Below the pieces are notes generated by a model, which worked only from the letters and a program-made list of their open reading frames with translations, was not told the origin of the DNA and ran no database searches. Made by a program: the position numbers and the translations under genes. Below are positions 1 to 5,325 of a stretch of DNA of 6,866 nt, one piece after another. Source of the stretch: Desulfobacterales bacterium. Its GTDB lineage: Bacteria > Desulfobacterota > Desulfobacteria > Desulfobacterales > Desulfobacteraceae. The DNA lies in NCBI GenBank assembly GCA_022361135.1, contig JAKSBM010000542.1, forward strand, positions 1 to 6,866, in the 5' to 3' direction. Numbering within the stretch: position 1 is the stretch's first letter; each line of letters opens with the position of its first letter.

Positions 1-137
1 AGGTTGGCACCAAGATTCACCCCGGTGAAAACGTGGGCATGGGTAAAGACTACACCCTGTTCTCCCTGATCGACGGTGTTGTGGCCTTCGAAAGAAAAGG
101 CCGTGACCGCAAAAAAGTCAGCGTTTATGCCGCGTGA
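1..137 (+). CDS. rpmA: 50S ribosomal protein L27, C-terminal part (5' truncated by window)
   Basis: This is the last 44 codons and TGA stop (135-137) of ribosomal protein L27, a large-subunit protein whose N-terminus reaches towards the peptidyl-transferase centre. The visible frame starts at base 3 and reads [20 protein letters not shown], then [20 protein letters not shown] and VYAA. The H-P-G-x-N-V-G-x-G-K-D-x-T-L-F core and the F-E-R-K tail are characteristic of L27. The gene runs directly into obgE: the obgE GTG start (134-136) lies inside the rpmA stop, giving a GTGA overlap. rpmA-obgE linkage is very widespread in bacteria and supports both calls. The start, and presumably rplU, lie upstream of the window. 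Confidence 0.95.
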   Translation, partial: VGTKIHPGENVGMGKDYTLFSLIDGVVAFERKGRDRKKVSVYAA

Positions 138-1132
138 AATTTGTAGATGAAGCAATTATCACTGTCAGGTCCGGTAACGGCGGTGCAGGATGCACCAGTT
201 TCCGGCGGGAACGGTTCATCGAACGCGGTGGACCTGACGGTGGCGACGGCGGCAACGGCGGCAGTGTAATTCTGCGGGTGGATCCGGGAAAACGGACCCT
301 CTACGAATTCCGCCGCCAGAAGCTGTTTAAGGCAAAGAATGGTGCTCCAGGACTGGGCCGTCAAAAGCACGGTCGCAATGGGCACCATTGCTATTTGGAA
401 GTGCCTGCCGGGACCCTGGTCACCCAAGTGGAGACCGGGGAAGTCGTCGTGGACATGACCGAAGAGGAGACCGAGTACGTCCTGGCCGAAGGCGGCATGG
501 GCGGACGGGGTAACAAACGATTTGCCTCGGCCACCAATCGGGTCCCCCGGTATTCCCAACCCGGCGTCGAAGGGGTTGAACTCAAGCTTAAGCTGGAGAT
601 GAAACTCCTGGCCGACGTAGGGATTGTGGGACTTCCCAATGCAGGGAAATCCACCCTGATTTCCGCCATGTCCAAGGCACGCCCCAAAATAGCTGACTAT
701 CCCTTTACCACCCTCACCCCCACCCTGGGGATGGTGGAGCCCCCCTATGGGGAACCCTTTGCCGTGGCCGATATTCCCGGTCTCATCGAAGGGGCCCACG
801 AAGGCACGGGCTTGGGAATCACCTTTCTCAAACACATTGAACGGACCGGTATCCTCATCCATCTCATTGATGGGGGAGAAATCGATCCGGATTCCCCACT
901 GGAGTCTTTCAACCTGATCAACCGGGAGCTGTCCATGTACAGCAAAACCCTGGCGGAAAAGACCCAGATCATTGTCCTGAACAAGTCCGATCTCACGGGA
1001 ACGGATAACCGGATGGCTGCCTTCAAGGCCGCCCTTCCCCACCTGGAAGTCCATACCATTTCCGCAGCCACCCAGGAAGGGGTTGCCGATCTGATCAAAC
1101 TGCTTGCGTCCAAACTCCAAAAAGAGGAGTAA
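134..1132 (+). CDS. obgE: Obg family GTPase, ribosome assembly
   Basis: This essential P-loop GTPase associates with the 50S subunit and acts in its late assembly, with links to stress and (p)ppGpp responses. The 332-residue product starts [20 protein letters not shown], the classic opening of the glycine-rich Obg fold (about residues 1-158; [13 protein letters not shown] at 32-44). The G domain follows: P-loop GLPNAGKS at 166-173, switch I DYPFTTL at 188-194, DIPG at 213-216, NKSD at 283-286 and SAA at 310-312. There is no long C-terminal extension of the kind seen in some Obg proteins. The GTG start at 134 is chosen because the protein begins exactly at the family N-terminus. It overlaps the rpmA stop by 4 bases and has no good Shine-Dalgarno sequence, so translation is probably coupled to rpmA. 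nadD follows 5 bases after the stop. Confidence 0.97.
   Translation: MKFVDEAIITVRSGNGGAGCTSFRRERFIERGGPDGGDGGNGGSVILRVDPGKRTLYEFRRQKLFKAKNGAPGLGRQKHGRNGHHCYLEVPAGTLVTQVETGEVVVDMTEEETEYVLAEGGMGGRGNKRFASATNRVPRYSQPGVEGVELKLKLEMKLLADVGIVGLPNAGKSTLISAMSKARPKIADYPFTTLTPTLGMVEPPYGEPFAVADIPGLIEGAHEGTGLGITFLKHIERTGILIHLIDGGEIDPDSPLESFNLINRELSMYSKTLAEKTQIIVLNKSDLTGTDNRMAAFKAALPHLEVHTISAATQEGVADLIKLLASKLQKEE
1124..1129 (+). promoter_or_regulatory. Ribosome binding site of nadD
   Basis: GAGGAG lies 8 bases before the nadD ATG at 1138, at the very end of obgE and just ahead of its TAA. It supports the ATG at 1138 as the start and suits reinitiation by ribosomes finishing obgE. Confidence 0.75.
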
Positions 1133-1137
1133 GCGCC

Positions 1138-1785
1138 ATGGACGCCGGACTCTTTGGCGGAACCTTTAACCCGCTTCACAATGGACACCTGGGGATTATC
1201 TCCCATGTGAAAGAGGAATATGCACTGGACAAGGTATTCCTCTTCCCTTCGGCCACGCCCCCCCATAAATCAGATTTGAACCTTGCCCCGGCCATTGACC
1301 GGCTCCACATGGTGGAAGCCAGCATCCGGGGCATGGCGGGCATTGAAGCCTCGGACATTGAACTGCGGCGCAGCGGTCCCTCCTTCACCATTGACACCAT
1401 CCGGGAATTCAAATCACAATTGGCCCCGGAAGACCGGTGTTTCCTCATCATGGGGTCGGACGCCTTTTTCGATATCCCCACCTGGAAAAAGACCCGGGAA
1501 ATTTTCATGGCCGTCCCCATCATCGTCATGCTCCGGGGGGAGGACGTGGATGCCGCGGTCTTTTCGGAGTTCATTGACGAACACATTTCAAAAGGGTACA
1601 GATGGAAGGAGGAAGAAAATCGATTCCTCCATGCCCGGTTATCCCCCATTCACATCTGCAGGGTCCCGAAAATAGCCATCTCATCCACCCTGATACGACG
1701 CAGAATTCAACAGGGACACCCCATATCCGACCTGGTGCCGGAGGCGGTGGAATCCCTTATCACCAAAAAGGAATTATATACATGA
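1138..1785 (+). CDS. nadD: Nicotinate-nucleotide adenylyltransferase
   Basis: NadD transfers AMP from ATP to nicotinic acid mononucleotide, giving deamido-NAD, in the shared last part of NAD biosynthesis in the cytosol. The 215-residue product is of normal family length. It carries the nucleotidyltransferase signature GGTFNPLHNGH at residues 7-17 (a T/H-x-G-H variant), the PPHK segment, GSDAFFDIPTW at 106-116 (substrate-binding region) and ISSTLIR at 181-187, the C-terminal ATP-binding motif. The start at 1138 places the GGTFNP motif at the usual distance from the N-terminus and has a good ribosome binding site at 1124-1129. The TGA stop overlaps the rsfS ATG (ATGA, 1782-1785). The nadD-rsfS pairing is very common, which reinforces both calls. 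In many related bacteria proB precedes nadD; here obgE does. Confidence 0.95.
   Translation: MDAGLFGGTFNPLHNGHLGIISHVKEEYALDKVFLFPSATPPHKSDLNLAPAIDRLHMVEASIRGMAGIEASDIELRRSGPSFTIDTIREFKSQLAPEDRCFLIMGSDAFFDIPTWKKTREIFMAVPIIVMLRGEDVDAAVFSEFIDEHISKGYRWKEEENRFLHARLSPIHICRVPKIAISSTLIRRRIQQGHPISDLVPEAVESLITKKELYT
1766..1772 (+). promoter_or_regulatory. Ribosome binding site of rsfS
   Basis: AAAAGGA within the last nadD codons lies 9 bases before the rsfS ATG at 1782. It decides the start: the reading frame stays open back to an ATG at 1602, but that would bury about 180 bases inside nadD. Confidence 0.65.
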
Positions 1786-2150
1786 CAGCGATCCCAGAAG
1801 AGATCACCCCCTACCTGGCCCCGATCTTTGAGCGTAAACCCCTGTCGGTTGCCGCCATTGACGTCCGGGAACTGACCTCTTACACCGATACGGTTGTGAT
1901 TGTGGAGGCCTCGTCAAACCGCCAGGCCCGTGCCCTTTCCGAGCACATCGTAACCGCCTTGAAAAAACAGGACAAACAGGTTCTGGGTGCCGAAGGAATC
2001 AAGGAAGGCGAATGGGCCCTCCTGGACTATGGTGACATTGTCATCCATGTTTTTGAAAGTGAAGCCCGCACCTTTTACGACATTGACGGCCTCTGGAGCG
2101 ATGCGCCCCGGATGGACCTGTCCGAATACGGAATGCCCGGGGAGGCGTAA
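1782..2150 (+). CDS. rsfS: Ribosome silencing factor RsfS (YbeB/DUF143 family)
   Basis: RsfS binds ribosomal protein L14 on the 50S subunit and blocks joining with the 30S, lowering translation in starvation or stationary phase. The product is 122 residues, normal for the family. Recognisable segments are the early V-x-D-V-R-E-L-T-S-Y-T-D strand region, VVIVEASSNRQARALSEHI, and the signature EGxxEGEWALLDYGDIVIHV followed by FYDIDGLW near the C-terminus. The ATG at 1782 overlaps the nadD stop by 4 bases and is preceded by AAAAGGA, so translational coupling to nadD is likely. gpmI begins 2 bases after the stop. A longer in-frame reading from 1602 is rejected because its extra N-terminus reads like out-of-frame nadD and the family starts near residue 1 of the shorter form. 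Confidence 0.95.
   Translation: MTAIPEEITPYLAPIFERKPLSVAAIDVRELTSYTDTVVIVEASSNRQARALSEHIVTALKKQDKQVLGAEGIKEGEWALLDYGDIVIHVFESEARTFYDIDGLWSDAPRMDLSEYGMPGEA
2141..2145 (+). promoter_or_regulatory. Ribosome binding site of gpmI
   Basis: A full GGAGG lies inside the last rsfS codons, 7 bases before the gpmI ATG at 2153. It is the strongest Shine-Dalgarno sequence in the operon, consistent with high expression of a central-metabolism enzyme. Confidence 0.8.
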
Positions 2151-2152
2151 CC

Positions 2153-3688
2153 ATGTCTGCAAGACCCGTCAACATGCTCATGATCCTGGACGGTTGGGGA
2201 ATTAACCCGGAAAGGGAAGGCAATGCCGTGGCCCAGGCCACCACCCCCTTCCTGGACCAGCTCTTGGCCACATCCCCCCACGGGAAGCTCACCTGCTCCG
2301 GCCCGGCCGTGGGCCTGCCCCAGGGCACCATGGGCAACTCCGAAGTGGGCCACATGAACATCGGAGCCGGACGCGTGGTTCCCCAGGACCTCATGCGCAT
2401 CAACGCCGCAGTGGAGGAAAAAAAACTGGGGGATATTGAAATCCTCTCCCAGACCCTGGAAAACGTGAAAGCTTCGGGAAAAAAGCTCCACTTCATGGGC
2501 CTTCTTTCCGATGGCGGGGTCCATTCCCACATCACCCACCTCTTTGCCCTCATGGACCTGGCCCGGGAAACCGGCATCCAGGACCTGTGCATCCACTGCA
2601 TCATGGACGGACGGGATACGCCCCCGAAAAGCGGCAAGGAATACCTGGGCCAACTCCAGGCCCACATCGACGCACACCAATTCGGTCGCATTGCCACCAT
2701 CACGGGCCGGTTCTATGCCATGGACCGGGACACCCGGTGGGAACGGGTGGAAGAGGCCTATGACCTCTACACCATGGGCAACGGCAATTGGGGACGGGAC
2801 GGGGTTTCCGCCATCCAGGAAGCCTATGACGCCGACGAAACCGACGAGTTCATCAAACCCATTTTCATTGAAGAATCCCCCGAGGTCAGCACCGGCCTCA
2901 TTGAAGACGGAGACACCGTTCTATTCTTCAACTACCGGGCCGACCGGGCCAGGGAAATCACCCGGGCCTTTACCCAGGACAACTTTGACGGGTTTGAGCG
3001 GCAGATCCATCCCCGGATCGCCACCTACCTGACCATGACCCGGTATGACGAAACCTTTGACCTGCCCGTCATCTTTGGTCCCCAAACCCTTTCCGGCATC
3101 CTGGGAGAAGTCCTGAGCAAAAACCGGATTCCCCAGCTCCGCATCGCCGAAACCGAAAAATACGCCCATGTAACCTACTTCCTCAATGGGGGAGACGAAG
3201 CCGTATTTGAAGGGGAAGACCGAATCCTGGTCCCCTCCCCCCGGGATGTGGCCACCTATGATCTCAAACCGGGCATGAGTGCTGAAACCGTGGCAGAAAA
3301 AGCCTGTGAAGCCATTGAATCCGGCAAATATGGATTCGTTGTCCTCAACTTTGCCAACATGGACATGGTGGGCCACACCGGCGTCATGGACGCTGCCGTG
3401 GAAGCCTGCCAGGTGGTGGATCAATGTGTGGAAAATGTGGTCAAGGCCATCCATGCCACCGGCGGCACCGCCTTTGTCACCGCCGACCACGGCAACAGCG
3501 AACAACTCAAGGCCGAAGACGGCTCGCCCCACACCGCCCACACCCTGAATCCGGTGCATTTCATAATCTCCAGTCCTGGATTTGACGGCCAGGTAAAGGA
3601 CGGGGTCCTGGGGGACATTGCCCCCACCATCCTCAAGGTATTGGGCCTGGAACAGCCCCCGGAAATGACCGGCACCCCGTTGGTGTAA
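2153..3688 (+). CDS. gpmI: 2,3-bisphosphoglycerate-independent phosphoglycerate mutase
   Basis: This cytosolic Mn-dependent enzyme interconverts 3- and 2-phosphoglycerate in glycolysis and gluconeogenesis through a phosphoserine intermediate; it belongs to the alkaline phosphatase superfamily. The 511-residue product matches the usual iPGM length. All expected active-site residues are visible: Asp13 (DGWG), catalytic Ser63 in GNSEVGHMNIGAGR, His124 (GGVHSH), Asp152-Gly-Arg-Asp155, Arg262 and Arg265 (RADRAR), Lys336 (AETEKYAH), Asp404 and His408 (NMDMVGHTG), Asp445-His446 (TADHGN) and His463 (HTAHT). These fall one residue beyond the numbering I recall for the Bacillus stearothermophilus enzyme, so the fold should be complete. 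The gene is last in the obgE operon, 2 bases after rsfS, and is followed by an intrinsic terminator. Confidence 0.98.
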   Translation: MSARPVNMLMILDGWGINPEREGNAVAQATTPFLDQLLATSPHGKLTCSGPAVGLPQGTMGNSEVGHMNIGAGRVVPQDLMRINAAVEEKKLGDIEILSQTLENVKASGKKLHFMGLLSDGGVHSHITHLFALMDLARETGIQDLCIHCIMDGRDTPPKSGKEYLGQLQAHIDAHQFGRIATITGRFYAMDRDTRWERVEEAYDLYTMGNGNWGRDGVSAIQEAYDADETDEFIKPIFIEESPEVSTGLIEDGDTVLFFNYRADRAREITRAFTQDNFDGFERQIHPRIATYLTMTRYDETFDLPVIFGPQTLSGILGEVLSKNRIPQLRIAETEKYAHVTYFLNGGDEAVFEGEDRILVPSPRDVATYDLKPGMSAETVAEKACEAIESGKYGFVVLNFANMDMVGHTGVMDAAVEACQVVDQCVENVVKAIHATGGTAFVTADHGNSEQLKAEDGSPHTAHTLNPVHFIISSPGFDGQVKDGVLGDIAPTILKVLGLEQPPEMTGTPLV

Positions 3689-3730
3689 ATCCCCAAAAAA
3701 GTAGCCTCCGTTCCAGGAGCAACACAAATT

Positions 3731-3759
3731 AAAAAGCGGTCTTTTTGACCGCTTTTTTT
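3731..3759 (+). terminator. Intrinsic terminator after gpmI
   Basis: The stem GCGGTC (3736-3741) pairs with GACCGC (3747-3752) around a TTTTT loop and is followed by seven Ts (3753-3759). Five As before the stem (3731-3735) can extend the pairing, so the element would also work on the minus strand. It lies 42 bases after the gpmI stop and closes the operon. Confidence 0.9.
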
Positions 3760-3834
3760 ATGCCTGCCCCCCATGGCAACGGAAGGGCCCATCCGGCATG
3801 GAAAACCCGAGGTTCCAAAGCAGGCCCATGCCCC

Positions 3835-3863
3835 TTGACACCGCTCCCCTTCAATGATTTAAC
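3835..3863 (+). promoter_or_regulatory. Probable sigma-70 promoter with extended -10
   Basis: A perfect -35 TTGACA (3835-3840) is followed after 17 bases by TTTAAC (3858-3863; 4 of 6 matches to TATAAT). A TG one base upstream (3855-3856) makes an extended -10. Transcription would start near 3870, leaving about 50 bases of leader before the ATG at 3920. It lies after the gpmI terminator and gives the downstream gene its own promoter. This is a consensus match only. Confidence 0.6.
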
Positions 3864-3870
3864 CAAGGGG
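3846..3870. repeat. 6-bp inverted repeat bracketing the -10 element
   Basis: CCCCTT (3846-3851) and AAGGGG (3865-3870) form a perfect inverted repeat with a 13-base spacer that contains the whole extended -10. Such spacing over a promoter would suit a dimeric regulator, but arms this short can arise by chance. Confidence 0.35.
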
Positions 3871-3919
3871 CTATTCCACGATTGGAAAAGAATTTGAATC
3901 CGATACAACAGGAAAAACC

Positions 3920-4426
3920 ATGACCCAGATAAAAGACTATATCACAGGCAGAGACATCGATAATGTGGGGCCGGAGCAGAGCCGCCAGCAATTTGAAAAA
4001 TCCCTGGTGGAAACCAAGGGCTATGCCAAGGAAGACATCCGGGTGGATGTTCCCATCACCGTCCAGTTCAAGGGCGAAGACTACACCGCCTCCGTGGACC
4101 TGGTGGTCTGCATTGGGGAAACCCCGGTCATGGCCGTGACCACCGTGGCCGGCTCCATCGGATCATACGAACGTGAAATCCTGGCCGCCGCACGCCTTCT
4201 CTACGACAACCAGATCCCCTATGCCGTCTCCACCGACGCACGGGATGCGGTCATCATGGATACCCTCACCGGAAAACAGATCGGCCAGGGCATCTCCGCC
4301 ATTCCCTCCCGGAACCATGTGGCCCTGGAACTGAACCAGATGACAGCCCCCCCCCTGGCCGAGGACAAGGTGGCCGGAGAAATGATCATTTTCCGCTCCT
4401 TTAACCTGGAAAAAATCAACCGATAA
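3920..4426 (+). CDS. HsdR N-terminal-domain-like protein with degenerate nuclease motif
   Basis: This 168-residue cytosolic-type protein has no signal peptide or membrane segment. It resembles the stand-alone type I restriction enzyme R-subunit N-terminal domain (HSDR_N_2-like, PD-(D/E)XK fold). Visible parts are E19-x-x-R22 and a helix (residues 19-33), the beta segment IRVDVPITV (40-48), SVDLVV (58-63) containing the conserved Asp60, the next strand TPVMAVTTVAGS (68-79), and YEREILAAARLLYDNQIPYA leading to AVIMDTLTGKQIG. Active nucleases have E-x-K on the second strand; here the aligned positions are T74-T75-V76, and the usual Q-x-x-x-Y motif is also not evident, so cleavage activity is unlikely. 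No hsdM, hsdS or helicase gene is nearby. The ATG at 3920 follows CAGGAAA (3909-3915). The gene has its own promoter and terminator. A binding or regulatory role is possible, but function is unknown. Confidence 0.8.
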   Translation: MTQIKDYITGRDIDNVGPEQSRQQFEKSLVETKGYAKEDIRVDVPITVQFKGEDYTASVDLVVCIGETPVMAVTTVAGSIGSYEREILAAARLLYDNQIPYAVSTDARDAVIMDTLTGKQIGQGISAIPSRNHVALELNQMTAPPLAEDKVAGEMIIFRSFNLEKINR

Positions 4427-4496
4427 AATAAAGATTCGAAACCATCAAAAAAACCAGGTGGTCCGTCACAAATAAAAGCTCCCCCCTCCCAAACGC

Positions 4497-4535
4497 AAAA
4501 AAGCGGGAATCGAAAAATCGATTCCCGCTTTTTTT
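4497..4535. terminator. Bidirectional intrinsic terminator between convergent genes
   Basis: GCGGGAATCGA (4503-4513) pairs perfectly with TCGATTCCCGC (4518-4528) around an AAAA loop. It is flanked by six As (4497-4502) and seven Ts (4529-4535). The T tract serves the plus-strand HsdR-N-like gene ending at 4426. The A tract becomes a U tract for minus-strand transcripts of the gene ending at 4574. The 11-bp GC-rich stem makes this the strongest terminator in the window. Confidence 0.92.
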
Positions 4536-4543
4536 ATATGCGG

Positions 4544-4560
4544 TCAACCCAAGGGGTTGA
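4544..4560. repeat. Small hairpin between the shared terminator and the zinc-ribbon gene
   Basis: TCAACCC (4544-4550) and GGGTTGA (4554-4560) form a perfect 7-bp inverted repeat with a 3-base loop, 13 bases past the stop of the minus-strand zinc-ribbon gene. No U tract directly follows it on the minus strand. It could protect the mRNA 3' end or add to termination at the adjacent large hairpin. Confidence 0.45.
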
Positions 4561-4573
4561 TTTCAACTCAGCA

Positions 4574-5251
4574 TTACGCCCGGGAGACTTCCTTGTTGCA
4601 GTGCTTGCAGACCGTGGCCCGCTTTTTAATGATTTCCGCACAATAGGGGCATTCCCGGGTGAAGTGGCGCTCGTGGAGGATTTCAACGGCTTTGTCCACT
4701 GCTTCCTGGAGCACGGGGCTGCCGAATTTGTTGTTCACCAGATGTTCGGTGGCTTCGGCATCTGCCAGCTCGCCAACCATTTCCGCAGCCTTAACACGGG
4801 CCCGGTCCGGGATGGTGGAATCCAGCAGGATTTTCAAAATCTCGTCCCAGTCCTTGGAGATGTAATAATCCGTGAGGATGGAAAAGGTCTTTTTGGTCAA
4901 TTCCCTACGGGCTTCCTGTTCAATGAGTACGGCATCATCCAATTTGCTGCCCGTTGCCCCGATGGGGCTGAACACCGGCATGTACTCAAAATTGTCACAT
5001 CCCGGCTCATTGATGCAGCGATAGGAAGCCGGAGCTTCCACGGTTTCATGGAGGTGCTCCCATCCCTTTGCATAGGAGGGACAATCATCATTGAAACAAA
5101 CGAATAAAAAGGGGCATCCCCAGCCCAGACCATCGGAAAAATTGATGGGAGGTACTTCCCAAAGGGTCATTTCCTGATCACAATGGGGGCAGCGGGGTTT
5201 GTCCATTTTCAAACATTTTTCCAGGACCTCGTCTCTTGTTTCAAATGCCAT
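4574..5251 (-). CDS. Uncharacterised zinc-ribbon protein with HEAT-like middle region
   Basis: I do not recognise a named function. The 225-residue product has three parts. The N-terminus (about 18-95) has paired cysteines C21-x2-C24 and C52-x4-C57, plus C79 and C85; the stretch around CPHC and FVCFNDDCPSYAKGWEHL recalls zinc ribbons of the Ogr/Delta kind. The middle (about 96-192) is helical and charged, with a HEAT-like repeat near 146-192 (DRARVKAAEMVGELADAEAT, then a similar helix pair). The C-terminus has a second zinc ribbon, CPYC at 201-204 and CKHC at 215-218. No signal peptide or membrane segment is seen. The ATG at 5249-5251 has AAAGGAG 7 bases upstream. The gene lies 74 bases after the carboxyltransferase gene on the same strand with no terminator between, so cotranscription is likely. 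An adaptor or nucleic-acid-binding role is conceivable but unproven. Confidence 0.8.
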   Translation of the reverse strand: MAFETRDEVLEKCLKMDKPRCPHCDQEMTLWEVPPINFSDGLGWGCPFLFVCFNDDCPSYAKGWEHLHETVEAPASYRCINEPGCDNFEYMPVFSPIGATGSKLDDAVLIEQEARRELTKKTFSILTDYYISKDWDEILKILLDSTIPDRARVKAAEMVGELADAEATEHLVNNKFGSPVLQEAVDKAVEILHERHFTRECPYCAEIIKKRATVCKHCNKEVSRA

Positions 5252-5258
5252 TCTATTT

Positions 5259-5265
5259 CTCCTTT
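5259..5265 (-). promoter_or_regulatory. Ribosome binding site of the zinc-ribbon gene
   Basis: On the minus strand this reads AAAGGAG, 7 bases before the ATG ending at 5251. Its first two bases (5264-5265) are also the end of the 12-bp inverted repeat, so folding of that repeat would abut or partly cover the site. Confidence 0.8.
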
Positions 5266-5295
5266 GGTAGTCTGAGGCAAATTTCAGACTACCAA
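5264..5295. repeat. Perfect 12-bp inverted repeat upstream of the zinc-ribbon gene
   Basis: TTGGTAGTCTGA (5264-5275) and TCAGACTACCAA (5284-5295) are exact reverse complements separated by an 8-base spacer (GGCAAATT). In the minus-strand transcript this forms a hairpin between the carboxyltransferase stop and the next ribosome binding site, and it overlaps that site by two bases. No U tract follows, so it is not a standard terminator. It could be an mRNA processing or stability element, a translational control hairpin, or an operator for a dimeric regulator. Confidence 0.8.
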
Positions 5296-5325
5296 GATAA
5301 TCACAGGCAGTGCCTTGTCAATCAA

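Larger units (their letters stand above)
3760..3919. other. Intergenic region between the gpmI terminator and the HsdR-N-like gene
   Basis: I see no gene or RNA gene in this 160-base stretch. Its second half carries the probable promoter described separately and a leader of roughly 50 bases. The first half (3760-3830) holds no structure I can support. Confidence 0.6.

Noticed and set aside
125..1120. Long open frame on the minus strand across obgE (331 codons)
   Set aside because: It is an exact antisense shadow of a strongly supported Obg gene. Long antisense frames are expected with GC-rich codon use, and the product has no recognisable domain.
1602..1781. N-terminal extension of rsfS to an upstream ATG at 1602
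   Set aside because: It would overlap nadD by about 180 bases and adds residues not found in the family. The ATG at 1782 has a ribosome binding site and gives the normal length.
2921..3727. Minus-strand frame of 268 codons opposite gpmI, and others at 2041-2703
   Set aside because: These are antisense to a complete GpmI with every active-site residue in place. The products look low in complexity and carry no domain.
3920..4426. Active type I restriction system
   Set aside because: Only an HsdR N-domain-like protein is present, without its nuclease motif and without helicase, methylase or specificity genes.
4538..5107. Plus-strand frame of 189 codons opposite the zinc-ribbon gene
   Set aside because: The minus-strand reading has paired zinc-binding cysteines and a good ribosome binding site. 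The plus-strand reading would start inside the small hairpin and has no such support.
5264..5295. Inverted repeat as the terminal repeats of a small mobile element or MITE
   Set aside because: The arms are separated by only 8 bases, no target-site duplication is evident, and no second copy is seen in the window.
5303..5318. Imperfect palindrome ACAGGCA-G-TGCCTTGT just after the carboxyltransferase stop
   Set aside because: A perfect stem would leave only a one-base loop and the extended pairing needs a bulge. It is too weak to call a terminator or operator.
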